Below, piece after piece: positions 9,388-20,282 of a DNA stretch of 64,000 nucleotides (position 1 is the stretch's first letter; every line of letters begins with the position of its first letter). The translations under genes were made by a program, and so were the position numbers. The DNA comes from Microbacterium schleiferi. GTDB taxonomy: Bacteria; Actinomycetota; Actinomycetes; Actinomycetales; Microbacteriaceae. The notes beneath the pieces were generated by a model that was given only the letters and a program-made list of their open reading frames with translations, made no database searches and was not told the DNA's origin. Location of the stretch: contig NZ_CP064760.1 of NCBI RefSeq assembly GCF_015565955.1, positions 1,922,001-1,986,000 of the forward strand, in the 5' to 3' direction.

Positions 9388-11574
9388 TCAGTTCTTGGCG
9401 AGAGCGGCCCGCTCCTGCTGACCGACCCGCCGTTCGATCTCGTTGGAGAGCGCACGATGAGACATCAGGGCGGGATCGGCGGCGAGGATGTCTTCTGCGG
9501 CAGAGCGAGCCCGGGCGATGAGATCAGCATCCGTCACGACCCGCAACAGGCGGAGCGAAGACCGCACGCCTGACTGGGCAGCTCCCAGCACATCACCCTC
9601 GCCGCGCAGTTCCAGATCGACCTCGGCCAGGGCGAAGCCGTCGAGAGTCGCCGCCACCGCTTCGACCCGCGCGCGCCCCGACGTGCCCTGCTCACTCTCG
9701 GTCACGAGCAGGCATAGCCCCGGCACCGAGCCTCGGCCGACCCGGCCGCGCAACTGATGCAGTTGAGAAACCCCGAACCGGTCAGCCTCGAGGATCACCA
9801 TCGTCGAGGCGTTCGGCACGTCCACGCCGACCTCGACGACGGTCGTTGCCACGAGCACATCGATGCGACCGGCCGCGAAGGCTTGCATGACGGCATCCTT
9901 CTGATCTGCGGGCATCTTTCCGTGGAGGATCTCGACAGTGAGATTCTCGAAGGCCGGATGCCGAGACAGCAGCTCAGCCAGCTGGACCACGCCCCAGCGG
10001 GTCTTCCGGGACGACTCCTCGGCCGGGGCACCGGTGGAGTCCTCCCCCACACCCTCATCGACCTCGTCAGCTGCAGGCTTTCCGGATGCTGCGGCGTCGA
10101 TCGCGGGGCAGACGACGAACGCCTGGCGTCCCTGGGCGACTTCCTCGGCCACGCGATCCCAGACGCGCCCAAACCAGGCCGGGCGGTCGGCGATCGGTGC
10201 GACGAACGACTCGATGCCGGCACGACCCGCGGGCATCGACCGGATCGTGGACACGTCGAGGTCGCCGAACACGGTCATCGCGACGGTGCGCGGGATCGGT
10301 GTCGCGGTGAGTACGAGGACGTGTGGCGTCGTGCCCTTCGCACGCAGCGCCTCACGCTGATCGACACCGAACCGGTGCTGCTCGTCGACGACGACCAGCC
10401 CCAGGTCGGCGAAGGTCGTGGCCTCGCTCAGGAGGGCGTGGGTGCCCACGACGATGCGTGACTGCCCGGATGCCACGCGCAGCGCCGCCCGCCGCCGCTC
10501 CGCCGCCGTGAGCTGACCGGTCAGGAGCGTGGGCATGAGCTCGACCGCCAGGTCAGGGCCGAGCATCCGCGCGATCGACCGCAGGTGTTGCGAGGCGAGC
10601 ACCTCCGTGGGAGCGATGAGGGCCGACTGCCCGCCGCTCTGGGCGACCTGCAGCATGGCACGCAGCGCGACGAGGGTCTTGCCCGACCCGACCTCGCCCT
10701 GGACGAGCCGGTTCATGGGCCACGCGCCGACGAGGTCCCGGGAGATCTGCTCACCGACCTCGAGTTGATCGGGGGTTCGGGTGAACGGCAGCAATGCATC
10801 GAAGCGTTCGAGCAGCTCGCCCGGTTCACGCGGGGTCGCCGACATCGCCCGGACGAACTGGCGCTGCTGCAGAAGCGCCGTCTGCAGCACCAGTGCCTCG
10901 TGCCAGCGCAGGGTCTGCCGGGCCGGCTCGACCTGATCCGGAAAATCGGGCCGGTGGATGCGCTCGAACGCCATGCGATACGACAGCAGACCATGAGCCC
11001 GGCGGAGGTCCTCGGGCAGCGGCTCGGGGAGGTCGTCGAGACCGTCGAGGACCATCCCCACGAACTTCGCGATCTGCCAGCTGGCCAGGGACGCGGTAGC
11101 GGGGTAGATCGGGACGGGAAGGTTCGCGGTTGCTTCGGCCGTCGCGCGGGCGCGGTCTTCGTCGTCGAAGAGCTCGTAGTCCGGATGGGCAAGCTGCAAC
11201 GACCTGCGGTACTCCCCGACCTTCCCCGCAAAAACGCCGCGCCTGCCCGGGACGAGTTCCTTCATCCGCCACGACTGGTTGAAGAAGGTCAGGGTGAGCT
11301 CCCCGTTGCCGTCGCTGATCACGACCTCGAGCAGAGATCCGCGACGGTTCTGCATCCGTCGTTCGGATGCCCGGCGAACCTCGGCAACGATCGTGACCGG
11401 TTCCCCGATGGGCAGGGACGCAATGGGGGTGAGCTCTCCGCGGCGCGCATACCGGCGCGGGTAGTGCTCGAGCAGGTCACCGACGGTGCGCATCGCGAAA
11501 GCGCGCTCGAGCGCCTTCGCCGTCTTGCCCCCGAGCGCGCCATCCAGCCGCGACGACAGCGTGAGGGCGACCAT
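9388..11574 (-). CDS. recG: ATP-dependent DNA helicase RecG
   Basis: A 728-aa superfamily 2 helicase that regresses stalled forks and processes recombination intermediates. The N-terminal wedge/OB domain is at about 1-280. Motif I is QGEVGSGKT, motif II is VVDEQHRFGV (the DEQH box typical of RecG), motif III is LVLTATPIPRT, and motif VI is QLRGRVGRG, with the TRG-type C-terminal region after it. The ATG at 11574 gives family-like length; in-frame upstream sequence overlaps the divergent rsmD gene. An Asp/Glu-rich insert near residues 500-525 (DEVDEGVGEDSTGAPAEE) is a small extra loop. Confidence 0.94.
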   Translation of the reverse strand: MVALTLSSRLDGALGGKTAKALERAFAMRTVGDLLEHYPRRYARRGELTPIASLPIGEPVTIVAEVRRASERRMQNRRGSLLEVVISDGNGELTLTFFNQSWRMKELVPGRRGVFAGKVGEYRRSLQLAHPDYELFDDEDRARATAEATANLPVPIYPATASLASWQIAKFVGMVLDGLDDLPEPLPEDLRRAHGLLSYRMAFERIHRPDFPDQVEPARQTLRWHEALVLQTALLQQRQFVRAMSATPREPGELLERFDALLPFTRTPDQLEVGEQISRDLVGAWPMNRLVQGEVGSGKTLVALRAMLQVAQSGGQSALIAPTEVLASQHLRSIARMLGPDLAVELMPTLLTGQLTAAERRRAALRVASGQSRIVVGTHALLSEATTFADLGLVVVDEQHRFGVDQREALRAKGTTPHVLVLTATPIPRTVAMTVFGDLDVSTIRSMPAGRAGIESFVAPIADRPAWFGRVWDRVAEEVAQGRQAFVVCPAIDAAASGKPAADEVDEGVGEDSTGAPAEESSRKTRWGVVQLAELLSRHPAFENLTVEILHGKMPADQKDAVMQAFAAGRIDVLVATTVVEVGVDVPNASTMVILEADRFGVSQLHQLRGRVGRGSVPGLCLLVTESEQGTSGRARVEAVAATLDGFALAEVDLELRGEGDVLGAAQSGVRSSLRLLRVVTDADLIARARSAAEDILAADPALMSHRALSNEIERRVGQQERAALAKN

Positions 11575-11650
11575 GCACCCGAGTTTAGGCAGAGCATCCG
11601 ACGCGCGGAGGCACGGCACCGAGCCCCGGCGCCGTTTGTACAGTGGACGG

Positions 11651-12244
11651 GTGACACGGATCATCGCCGGGGCTGCGGGCTCCCTGACCCTCGAGGTCCC
11701 GGGAAGCGGCACACGACCGACCAGCGACAGGGTCCGAGAGTCGATCTTCGGCTCGCTCGACGCCGCCGATGCGACCACCGGCGCCCGAGTACTGGACCTG
11801 TACGCAGGGTCGGGTGCGCTGGGGCTCGAAGCGCTCAGCCGCGGCGCGACGTACGTCGACCTCGTCGAGAAATCCCCGCGCGCTGCCAGCGTGATCGAGC
11901 GCAATGCTCAGCGTGTGGGGAAGGCCACCGACGGCGCGTGTCGCGTGCACCGGGCCACGACGGATGCCTACCTCGCGACGTCGCAGGGACCGTACGACCT
12001 CGTCTTCATCGATCCGCCGTACGACCTCGACGAGGACGGCCTCCACGAGACTCTCCGCCTGCTGGTGCCCGCGCTGGCACCGGACGCCATCGTGGTCGTG
12101 GAACGCGCCGCACGCTCACCCCAGCCGGCGCTTCCTGCAGGTCTCACCCTTGAGCGCCACCGGCGGTACGGCGACACGGCAGTGTGGTGGATCGGCCTGG
12201 CTGACGAGGTCGATCAGCCACGCGACGCGTCCCAGTCGCGATAA
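11651..12244 (+). CDS. rsmD: 16S rRNA (guanine(966)-N(2))-methyltransferase
   Basis: A 197-aa RsmD/YhhF methyltransferase acting on the small ribosomal subunit. GTG at 11651 begins VTRIIAGAAGSL, then GTRPTSDRVRESIF (the classical RPTxDRVRE segment), SAM-binding motif VLDLYAGSGALGLEAL, and catalytic FIDPPYDL. Transcribed away from recG with 76 bp between them. Its 3' end overlaps the convergent thiL reading by about 31 bp. Confidence 0.94.
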   Translation: MTRIIAGAAGSLTLEVPGSGTRPTSDRVRESIFGSLDAADATTGARVLDLYAGSGALGLEALSRGATYVDLVEKSPRAASVIERNAQRVGKATDGACRVHRATTDAYLATSQGPYDLVFIDPPYDLDEDGLHETLRLLVPALAPDAIVVVERAARSPQPALPAGLTLERHRRYGDTAVWWIGLADEVDQPRDASQSR

Positions 12245-13196
12245 GGGTCCCACCCGCCGGCTCCCTCGAACGGGGCACCGTCGACGAGGACGGGAGCCGC
12301 TGCCCGCTCACGGACCACCCCGATGATCGTGAAGCCGTCGGGGACGGAGTCGGTCGTCGGGAACGTCGCGAGCAAGCCGTGGTCCTCGCCGCCTGTCAGC
12401 GCATCGTCGGGGTGGGGCCAAGCTCCTCGCGGCGCAGGTCGAGGGTGACATCGGATGCGACGGCCAAGCGTCCCGCATCCAGCACGAGGCCATCCGAGAG
12501 GTCCATCATCGCTGTCGCGCCCGCGAGGGCGGCACGGACGCCGTCACCGATGGCGGGGGCGGGCCGCAACTGCGCGTCCAGCTCCCGGATTTCGGCGCCC
12601 GACAGGTCCGATCGATCCACCGGGACAGGCCGACCCTCGGCATCCCGGAACCTGTCGAACAGCAGACGCAGGCCGCGCGCAGCATCGCCCAGATGCCCGG
12701 TGGCGGCAACGACATCGCCGACCCGCGCCCCGGAGCGGCGCACTGCCGAGCGGCCATCGAGTGTGCCCAGCGCTGTGACCGCGACCGTGAGGACGTCGGA
12801 GACGGTCAGATCACCGCCCTCCACGACGCAGCCGGGTGCGAGCGCGTCGCATCCGGCGCGCAGACCGCGGGCGAGCTCGACCACGAACGAGAGGCGAGTC
12901 TCATCGGGCATCGCGAGCGCCACCAGGATCGACGTCGGACGAGCTCCCATCGCAGCGATGTCAGCGAGATTCACCGCCGCGGACTTCCATCCGAGATCGA
13001 ACCCGCTCGACCACGCGAGGCGGAAGTCCGGACCATGCACGAGCGTGTCGACGGTCGCGACGACCCGCCCATCGGATGCCGACAGCACGGCTGCATCATC
13101 TCCGGGACCGACCTCTGCTCCCGACGGCCCGAGCTCGCGCAGGATCGCGGACAGAATCTCACCCTCTGAGAGCTCACCGACCAGCCGATCCTGCAT
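12214..13196 (-). CDS. thiL: thiamine-monophosphate kinase, frameshifted
   Basis: ThiL phosphorylates thiamine monophosphate to the active diphosphate. The N-terminal part has GPGDDAAVL (metal and ATP binding), VDTLVHG, then WKSAAVNLADIAAMGA and AMMDLSDGLVLDAGRLA, all diagnostic. The main frame stops at 12396, but shifting frame in the C run near 12405 continues with DALTGGEDHGLLATFP, the conserved GGEDxEL-like motif, to a stop at 12214. One missing base explains this, so the gene is probably intact in the cell. It is divergent from the DUF3515 gene with 33 bp between starts. Confidence 0.9.
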
Positions 13197-13229
13197 CGTC
13201 CCACGCTACCGCGGCGGTAGATTGGACCA

Positions 13230-13730
13230 ATGCCGTTCGCCCGACGCGCCGCTGCCGCGACCGTGACCTGCGCGACGAGCCTGCTCATCCTCGCCGCCTG
13301 CAGCACGACGGTTTCGCTGCAGCCGGCACCCGACGCGAACAACCCGCACTGCGCCGATGTGACAGTGCGGTTCCCCCAGACGCTTGACGGCTTCGATCGT
13401 CGCTGGACGGATGCTCAGTCCACCGGCGCGTGGGGCGATGACGGCGCGAGCGACATCATCGTCGCCTGTGGCGTCGACGTTCCCGGGCCCACAACGCTTC
13501 CCTGCTCCACGCTCAGCGGCGTCGATTGGATCGTCGACGACGCTGACGCCCCGTACTACCGGATCACCTCGTTCGGCACCGACCCGGCTGTCGAGGTCTA
13601 CCTCGACAGCGACACGGTCTCCAGCGCAGAGGTTCTCGACACGCTCGGCAACATCATCGTCGACACGCTCCCCGTGAACGGTCTCGAATGCACGGACCTG
13701 ACCAGCGGCGCGTCATCCACCGACGGCTGA
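13230..13730 (+). CDS. DUF3515 lipoprotein
   Basis: A 166-aa actinobacterial DUF3515 protein. A lipoprotein signal (basic start, hydrophobic stretch, ILAAC at about residue 27) predicts an outer-face membrane anchor, followed by a Cys-containing extracellular domain (HCADVTVRFPQTLDG near 45). It lies between thiL and ddl, the position this family holds in many actinobacteria. Function unknown; a cell-envelope role is an inference from neighbours and location. Confidence 0.82.
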   Translation: MPFARRAAAATVTCATSLLILAACSTTVSLQPAPDANNPHCADVTVRFPQTLDGFDRRWTDAQSTGAWGDDGASDIIVACGVDVPGPTTLPCSTLSGVDWIVDDADAPYYRITSFGTDPAVEVYLDSDTVSSAEVLDTLGNIIVDTLPVNGLECTDLTSGASSTDG

Positions 13731-13760
13731 GGTCGGCGCCGCGTCTGTGCGGCGAGGCTT

Positions 13761-14847
13761 TCAGCCCCGCGCGAGAGCCGTGTCAAGCAGGTCGCTGATC
13801 AGTTCGGCGTAGGTCATCCCCGACGCGATCCAGCACTTCGGGAACATCGAGATCGGCGTGAACCCCGGCATGGTGTTGAGCTCGTTGACGTAGATGCCCT
13901 CGGGGTGAGGAAGAAATCCACGCGCGCGAGTCCCCGCCCGCCCACCGCGTCAAAGGCGCGGACGGCTGCTGTCTGCAGAGCGGCGATCTCGTCATCCGTG
14001 AGCGAAGCGGGGCACACGACCTCCGCCCCGTCTCCCCGAGGTACTTGCCCTCGAAGTCGTAGAACTCACGGGTCGTGAGCACGATCTCGCCCGGCAGGGA
14101 CGCGCGGGCCGGCGCTGCGCCCGGCGTCTCCAGCACAGCGACCTCGAGCTCACGGCCCACGATCGCGGTCTCGACGAGAGCCTTGTCATCCTCGGCGAGG
14201 GCCAGCTCGACGGCGGCGTCGAATTCTTCCCAGTCATGCACCTTCGAGACGCCGACGCTCGAGCCTGCCCGTGAGGGCTTCACGAAGTTCGGAACGCCGA
14301 GGGTCCGGGCGGCCCGCCGCGCAGCATCCGGGTCCGAGGCCCACGCCTCGCGAGAGATCGTCACCCACGGCGCGACAGTCACGCCGGATGCCTGCAGCAC
14401 GATCTTCATGAAGTGCTTGTCCATGCACAGTGCCGAGTCCAGCACGCCGCCGCCGGCATACGGGATGCCGAGCGTGTCGAGAAAGCCCTGAACCGTGCCG
14501 TCCTCGCCGTGCACGCCATGCAGGATCGGCAGCACCACGTCGAGCGAGCCGAGCGTATCGATGCTGCCATCGGGCTGGCGCACCCGGAGCACGCGGTCGG
14601 CGCCGCCTTCGGGCCAGAGCACGCGCGTTCCGTTGTCACCGACCTCGGGCAGGTGCGCGGCATCGAGGGCGAACTTGTCGGGGTCGTCGTCTTCGAGGAC
14701 GAAGACACCGTCGCGGGTGATGCCGATCGGAATGACCCGGAACCGCTCACGGTCGAGCGCCCGGAGCACCCCTCCCGCCGTAACGGAGCTGATCGAGTGC
14801 TCGCTGGAGCGACCGCCAAACAGCACCGCCACCGTCGCTTGCACCAT
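13761..14847 (-). CDS. ddl: D-alanine--D-alanine ligase, frameshifted
   Basis: ATP-grasp ligase making the D-Ala-D-Ala dipeptide of peptidoglycan. The N-terminus has [12 protein letters not shown], the centre has [15 protein letters not shown] and the ATP-grasp part [14 protein letters not shown]. The C-terminal catalytic part is split: after KYLGE the reading must shift near 14030 (into [14 protein letters not shown]...GLARVDFFL) and again near 13905 to reach [18 protein letters not shown], ending at 13761. All motifs survive, and the gene is normally essential, so two base-calling errors in C/G runs are the best explanation. Its start overlaps the gpsA 3' end. Confidence 0.92.
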
Positions 14848-15883
14848 TCTGCGTCCTCTCGCCCTGGGGTTCGTCGTCGTCCGTCGTAAGGTGCGGCGCG
14901 ATGTCCTTGGGGTTCATCGTGCCGTCCAACACCATCTTCACCTGCTCGACGATCGGCATGTGAATGCCGGCCTCCGCCGCAAGTGACAGGACCGGTGCAA
15001 CCGAGGCCAGACCTTCGGCGGTCTGCTCCATCTGCTTCACCACGTCCTGGAAGCTGTAGCCCTGGCCGAGGAGCCGGCCGGCCGTGTTGTTCCGACTGAG
15101 CGGCGACTGGCAGGTCGCGATCAGGTCACCGAGTCCCGCGAGCCCCTGCAGCGTTGCCGGGTGGGCCCCCTGCGCGACGGCGAAGTCCGTCATCTCCACG
15201 AGGCCCCGGGTGATGATCGAGGCTTTCGTGTTCTCGCCGTACCCGACACCGTCGACGATCCCGATCGCCACCGCGATCAGGTTCTTGAGCACGCCGCCGA
15301 ACTCGGTACCGACGACATCCGTGTTCACGAACGTCCGGAAGTACGCGTTGCGAGCCCGCCGTGCGACGGCATCCGCGGTCTCCTGGCTGCTGGATGCGAT
15401 GACCGCCGCCGTCGGCTGTTCCTTTGCGATCTCCAGAGCGAGGTTGGGGCCGGATGCGACGGCGATGAGATCGGGATCGCACCGCAGCTCCTGCTCGATC
15501 ACCTGACTCATCCGCAGACCCGACTTGCGTTCGACGCCCTTCATCAACGACACGACCGGGACTCCGGCCTCCGCGATGAGGGGACGGATGATCTTCAGGT
15601 TCTGGCGAAGCGCCTGACTGGGCACGGAGAGATAGATCTGCTCTGCCCCGGCGAGAGCTTCCTCGAGGTGGGAGGTTGCCGTCATGTGCCGGGGAAGATT
15701 GATTCCCGGCAGGTAGTGGCTGTTGCGCTTTGCTTCCGTGATCTCGGCGGCAAGCTCGGGGCGTCGCGCCCACATCGTGACGCGGGCTCCGCCGTCGGCC
15801 AGGACCTTGCCGAACGTCGTCCCCCAGCTACCGGCGCCGATCACGGTCACCCGAGGCCGCGCAGCATCCTCTTTACGAGTCAA
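14747..15883 (-). CDS. gpsA: glycerol-3-phosphate dehydrogenase [NAD(P)+]
   Basis: GpsA reduces dihydroxyacetone phosphate to glycerol-3-phosphate for phospholipid synthesis. The Rossmann motif GAGSWGTTFGKVLA is at residues 16-29 and SLMKGVE...SGPNLALEI and LAGLGDLIATC are typical. Family length is about 340 aa, but this frame runs 378 aa and overlaps ddl by 101 bp. The last ~35 residues look out of frame, so an indel near the 3' end is likely and the true stop is uncertain. Its start overlaps the plsC stop, and glycerol-3-phosphate supply plus acyl transfer makes a coherent lipid pair. Confidence 0.93.
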   Translation of the reverse strand: MTRKEDAARPRVTVIGAGSWGTTFGKVLADGGARVTMWARRPELAAEITEAKRNSHYLPGINLPRHMTATSHLEEALAGAEQIYLSVPSQALRQNLKIIRPLIAEAGVPVVSLMKGVERKSGLRMSQVIEQELRCDPDLIAVASGPNLALEIAKEQPTAAVIASSSQETADAVARRARNAYFRTFVNTDVVGTEFGGVLKNLIAVAIGIVDGVGYGENTKASIITRGLVEMTDFAVAQGAHPATLQGLAGLGDLIATCQSPLSRNNTAGRLLGQGYSFQDVVKQMEQTAEGLASVAPVLSLAAEAGIHMPIVEQVKMVLDGTMNPKDIAPHLTTDDDEPQGERTQNGASDGGGAVWRSLQRALDQLRYGGRGAPGARP

Positions 15884-16637
15884 GGCGCCCCGTCTCTTTC
15901 TGCCCGTGGGTTGTCGGATCCCACCGCTGCGCAGGCGGGGCCTCCCCCCGCAACACGCCCTCCAGGCGGGCGATTTCGGCCATCAGCAGGTCGGTTGCGG
16001 CGACAAGCGCAGATGCCTCACGGGTGCGTCCGGCGAAAGCCGACAGATCGATCGGGTCGCCCACCAGCACCTGCACGCGTTTGCGCAACGGCCACAGGCT
16101 GAGCTTGCCGTAGCGCGGGAGGATGCGCTGGACACCCCAGTGCGCGACCGGGATGAGCGGGATGTCGCCCTCCAGAGCCAGACGCACGGCACCGGTCTTT
16201 CCCCGCATGGGCCACAGGTCTGGGTCGCGGGTGAGGCTGCCCTCGGGATAGACGATGACACCGCGGCCCTCCTCCACGAGGTGCTCCGCCTGCTTCATGG
16301 TCTGTTTGGCCGAGCCGGCCGACGATGCTCGCGCGACGGGGACCATGCCCGTTGCCCGCAAGACCGCGCCGAGGACGGGTACGCGAAAGAGGCTCTCCTT
16401 CGCCATGAAGCGAGGTGCCCGGCCGATGCCCCACACCGCGCGCGCCACGATGACCGGGTCGAACTCGCTCATGTGGTTCGGGGCGAGCACGAAAGCGCCC
16501 TCGCGGGGCACCTTGTGCCCATCCTGGATGTCGACACGCGCGAGGATTCCCAGCAGCGGCACGACGATTGCTGCCAGCGGCCAGAAGACGCTGGGCCGCG
16601 TCTTCTCGGAAGAGGCTCGCGGTTTCGGGTGGCCCAT
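15873..16637 (-). CDS. plsC: 1-acyl-sn-glycerol-3-phosphate acyltransferase
   Basis: A 254-aa PlsC-type acyltransferase that acylates lysophosphatidate in phospholipid synthesis. One N-terminal membrane segment (about residues 17-32). Acyltransferase motif I is NHMSEFDPV (NHxxxxD, near 54-62) and motif III is VYPEGSLTRD near 128. The C-terminus is hydrophilic. It starts 1 bp after the murA stop and overlaps gpsA by 11 bp, so murA-plsC-gpsA-ddl read as one operon joining envelope lipid and peptidoglycan precursors. Confidence 0.9.
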   Translation of the reverse strand: MGHPKPRASSEKTRPSVFWPLAAIVVPLLGILARVDIQDGHKVPREGAFVLAPNHMSEFDPVIVARAVWGIGRAPRFMAKESLFRVPVLGAVLRATGMVPVARASSAGSAKQTMKQAEHLVEEGRGVIVYPEGSLTRDPDLWPMRGKTGAVRLALEGDIPLIPVAHWGVQRILPRYGKLSLWPLRKRVQVLVGDPIDLSAFAGRTREASALVAATDLLMAEIARLEGVLRGEAPPAQRWDPTTHGQKETGRLDS

Positions 16638-16638
16638 G

Positions 16639-18005
16639 TCAGCCGACGATATCGAAGTCTGCGCCGAGCGCCGAAAGCTTGGTGAAGAGCTTCTCGTAGC
16701 CGCGGCTCAGGATCCCGACGCCACGGACCGTTGACTCCCCCTCGGCCGTGAGCGCAGCGATGAGGTGGCTGTACCCGCCCCGCAGGTCCGGTACGACCAC
16801 GTCGGCCCCGCGCAACCGCGTGGGCCCGGTCACGACAGCTGCCTGCTCGAGCGCGCGCCGCGGGACGCGACGGTACGGCGCATCCAGGCCGTCGTGGTGC
16901 ACGACGATGCTGGCGCCCATCTTGTTCAAGGCATCCGTGAAACCGAACCGGTTCTCGTAGACGGTCTCGTGCACGACGGACTCGCCCTCGGCCTGCGTGA
17001 GCGCGACAATGAGCGGCTGCTGCCAGTCGGTCATGAAGCCGGGGTGCACGTCGGTCTCGACGATGACGGGCTTGAGGGCCCCGCCACGACGGAACTGGAT
17101 GCCGTCCTCGCGCACATCGAACCACCCACCGGCCTTGCGGTAGATGTTCAAGAACGTGAGCATCTCCTGCTGCTTTGCCCCCTCGACGAAAATGTCGCCG
17201 TCGGTGGCGAGGGCAGCCGATGCCCACGACGCTGCTTCGTTGCGATCGAAGATGCAGCGATGGTCGTAGCCGGTGAGCTCGTCAACGCCCTCGATGAGGA
17301 TGACCCGGTTGGGCTCGTAGGAGATGATCGCGCCCATCTTCTGTAGCACGGCGATGAGATCCATGATCTCGGGCTCGATCGCCGCTCCCCGCAACTCCGT
17401 CACTCCTGCGGCTCGCACCGCCGTCAGCAGCACCTGCTCGGTTGCGCCGACGCTCGGGTAGGGCAGGTCGATGTTCGCACCGTGCAGCCCTCGGGGGCCG
17501 ACAGTCGGATGCCGGTCGGCAGCTTCTCGACGACAGCACCGAACTGGCGAAGCGCGTCCAGGTGGAAGTTGATCGGACGATCGCCGATACGGCATCCGCC
17601 GAGATCGGGGATAAACGCCTCACCCAGCAGGTGGAGAAGCGGGCCGCAGAAGAGGATCGGGATGCGGGACGCTCCCGCGTGGGCGTCGATCTCTTCCATA
17701 TGGGCCGAGACGGCATCCGTCGGGTCGAGCACGAGCGAGCCCGGCTCGGCGCCGTCGGTGACCTTGACGCCGTGGACCTCGAGCAGAGACCGGACAACGC
17801 GCACGTCGCTGATCTGGGGCACATCGCGCAGCGTGCTCGGCGAGTCCCCGAGAAGGGACGCAACCATCGCCTTGGTCGCGAGATTCTTCGCACCGGTGAC
17901 GGTCACCCGACCCCGCAACGGACGCCCGCCGCGGACCAACAGCACCTCGCCGATGGGTTCGGTCGCTGCCGCCCGCGCGGCGTCGTCGCTCAGAAGCGTC
18001 TTCAT
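16639..18005 (-). CDS. murA: UDP-N-acetylglucosamine 1-carboxyvinyltransferase, frameshifted
   Basis: MurA adds enolpyruvate to UDP-GlcNAc, the first committed step of peptidoglycan synthesis. The first part has VTGAKNLATKAMVASLL and ends at LSAPEG; a single missing base near 17488 breaks the frame, after which LHGANIDLPYPSVGATEQVLL continues to ALGADFDIVG. Together they give a normal ~455-aa enzyme. The conserved PEP-loop Cys of fosfomycin-sensitive enzymes would fall in the region just before the break; the visible LHGANIDL sequence is preceded by Pro-Glu-Gly, and I cannot place that Cys with confidence. Loss of an essential gene is implausible, so this is probably a sequencing error. Confidence 0.93.
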
Positions 18006-18075
18006 CCGGGATGAACCTCACTTGTTTCTCGGCATCGGCTGACCGATCGGATCTGCGGATGCCTCGGTAGGGCGG

Positions 18076-18672
18076 CTACGGAACGGGGAGGGTTCGCGGC
18101 CGCCAGGATGCGCGGCGCGACTCGAACTGGGTGATCGCTTCTTCGTTTCGCAGTGTGAGCCCGATATCGTCGAGCCCCTCCAGGAGCCGCCATCTAGTGT
18201 AATCGTCGATCTCGAAAGCGACCTGAAGGTCGCCGATCGTGGCGGTGCGCGCCTCGAGGTCGACGGTCATCTGTACGCCCGGGTCGGCATCGATAGCTGC
18301 CCAGATCGCCTCGAGGTCGCTCTCGCCGATGACACCGGTGAGCAGCCCCTGCTTGCCCGCGTTGCCGCGGAAGATGTCGGCGAACTTGGGGCTCAGGACG
18401 ACCTGGAAACCGTAATCACGCAGCGCCCAAACCGCGTGCTCACGGCTTGAGCCGGTGCCGAAGTCGGGGCCTGCAACCAGGATGGAGGCGCTGGCGAACG
18501 TCGGCTGGTTCAGGATGAACTCGGGGTCCTGGCGCCAGTTCGCGAACAGGGCGTCCTCGAAGCCGGTCTTCGTCACTCTCTTGAGGTAGACGGCGGGGAT
18601 GATCTGGTCGGTATCGACAGCCGAGCGCTTCAGCGGCGCGACGACACCGGTGTGGGTGCTGAACTTCTCCAT
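18076..18672 (-). CDS. leuD: 3-isopropylmalate dehydratase small subunit
   Basis: The 198-aa small (swivel) subunit that pairs with LeuC to isomerise 2-isopropylmalate in leucine synthesis. The start [31 protein letters not shown] is cut short here to its hallmark VDTDQIIPA, followed by [13 protein letters not shown] (substrate-binding loop). Its start lies 1 bp after the leuC stop, so the two subunits are coupled. Confidence 0.95.
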   Translation of the reverse strand: MEKFSTHTGVVAPLKRSAVDTDQIIPAVYLKRVTKTGFEDALFANWRQDPEFILNQPTFASASILVAGPDFGTGSSREHAVWALRDYGFQVVLSPKFADIFRGNAGKQGLLTGVIGESDLEAIWAAIDADPGVQMTVDLEARTATIGDLQVAFEIDDYTRWRLLEGLDDIGLTLRNEEAITQFESRRASWRPRTLPVP

Positions 18673-18673
18673 G

Positions 18674-20158
18674 TCAGGCCTCCGCTCCGCTGGTCACGAC
18701 GGTTTCACTGGCATCCAGCGGTTCCAGATCGCTCGGACTCGAGAGCGTCCCGCGCACCGCGGTGGCAGCGGCAACAAGGGGCGAGACCAGGTGCGTGCGT
18801 CCGCCCTTGCCCTGACGCCCCTCGAAGTTGCGGTTCGACGTCGACGCGCAGCGCTCGCCCGGGGCGAGCTGATCGGGGTTCATGCCGAGGCACATCGAGC
18901 AGCCCGCGAAGCGCCACTCGGCACCGAAGTCGGTGAACACCTTGTCGAGGCCCTCGGCTTCGGCCTCCAGACGCACGCGCGCAGACCCGGGCACGACCAT
19001 GACGCGCACACCCTCGGCCTTCGTGCGCCCCTGGATGATGGAGGCGAAGGCTCGCAGGTCTTCGATGCGGCTGTTGGTGCACGAGCCCATGAAGACGGCA
19101 TCCACGGGAACATCCTTCATGGGCGTACCGGGAGTGAGGTCCATGTACTCGATGGCCCGCTCGGCGGCGGCGCGGTCGTTGGGGTCGGCGAACGACTCCG
19201 GTGCGGGCACGCGGTCGCTCAGCGACACGCCCTGACCGGGGTTCGTCCCCCACGTGACAAAGGGTTCGAGCTCGTTCGCGTCGATGAACACTTCGGCGTC
19301 GTAGACGGCGCCCTCGTCGCTGGGGAGCGTCCGCCAGTAGGCGACCGCATCCTCCCAGTCCTGGCCCGTCGGGGCGTGCGGACGACCCTCGAGGTAGGCG
19401 AAGGTCGTCTCGTCGGGGGCGACCATGCCCGCGCGGGCGCCGGCCTCGATCGACATGTTGCAGATCGTCATCCGTCCCTCCATCGAGAGGGCGCGGATGG
19501 CCGAACCGCGGAACTCGAGCACGTACCCCTGCCCGCCGTTGGTGCCGATCTTCGCGATGACAGCCAGGATGATGTCCTTTGCGGTGACGCCGGGCTTCAG
19601 CTCCCCCTCGACGGTGATAGCCATGGTCTTGAAGGGCTTGAGCGGCAGCGTCTGGGTGGCGAGCACGTGCTCGACCTCGCTCGTGCCGATACCGAAGGCC
19701 ATCGCACCGAACGCGCCGTGGGTGGAGGTGTGCGAGTCACCGCAGACGACGGTGACGCCCGGCATGGTGAGGCCGAGCTGGGGGCCCACGACGTGGACGA
19801 TGCCCTGCTCTTTGTCGCCGAGCGAGTGCAGGCGCACACCGAACTCTTCGGCGTTGCGGCGCAGCGTCTCGATCTGGGTGCGACTGGTGAGGTCGGCGAT
19901 CGGCTTGTCGATGTCGAGCGTCGGGGTGTTGTGGTCTTCCGTCGCGATCGTCAGGTCGAGACGCCGGACAGGACGCCCCTCCGCGCGCAGGCCGTCGAAG
20001 GCCTGGGGGCTCGTGACTTCGTGGACCAGGTGCAGGTCGATGTAGATGAGGTCGGGCTGGCCGTTCTCCCCCTTGACGACCAGGTGGTCATCCCAGACCT
20101 TCTCGGCCAGGGTGCGGGGGTGATCGGGAATGCCGACGTCGATGGTGGATTCGCTCAT
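18674..20158 (-). CDS. leuC: 3-isopropylmalate dehydratase large subunit
   Basis: A 494-aa aconitase-family enzyme of leucine synthesis. Iron-sulfur cluster ligands appear as [14 protein letters not shown] (Cys), then [12 protein letters not shown] (Cys) and [11 protein letters not shown] (CxxC). ATG at 20158 was chosen because homology begins at [12 protein letters not shown], and the longer in-frame extension would run into the palindromic repeat upstream. It forms a two-gene unit with leuD, followed 70 bp later by murA. No T-box, leucine leader peptide or terminator is evident in the 5' region. Confidence 0.95.
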   Translation of the reverse strand: MSESTIDVGIPDHPRTLAEKVWDDHLVVKGENGQPDLIYIDLHLVHEVTSPQAFDGLRAEGRPVRRLDLTIATEDHNTPTLDIDKPIADLTSRTQIETLRRNAEEFGVRLHSLGDKEQGIVHVVGPQLGLTMPGVTVVCGDSHTSTHGAFGAMAFGIGTSEVEHVLATQTLPLKPFKTMAITVEGELKPGVTAKDIILAVIAKIGTNGGQGYVLEFRGSAIRALSMEGRMTICNMSIEAGARAGMVAPDETTFAYLEGRPHAPTGQDWEDAVAYWRTLPSDEGAVYDAEVFIDANELEPFVTWGTNPGQGVSLSDRVPAPESFADPNDRAAAERAIEYMDLTPGTPMKDVPVDAVFMGSCTNSRIEDLRAFASIIQGRTKAEGVRVMVVPGSARVRLEAEAEGLDKVFTDFGAEWRFAGCSMCLGMNPDQLAPGERCASTSNRNFEGRQGKGGRTHLVSPLVAAATAVRGTLSSPSDLEPLDASETVVTSGAEA

Positions 20159-20282
20159 GAGCTCTTTCGTTCCAGGAAAGGGTAGTTCAAGCCCGCGACG
20201 AGACTCCGCGACGGGGTTGGCCTGAGAACTAGGACCCGTCGCGGCCGCTAAGAAGGAGGCGAGCGATCCGCATTCGCTCAGA

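Noticed and set aside
18599..20185. A 528-codon plus-strand frame opposite leuC
   Set aside because: His/Asp/Gly-rich antisense reading of a well-conserved gene; no family-like segments.
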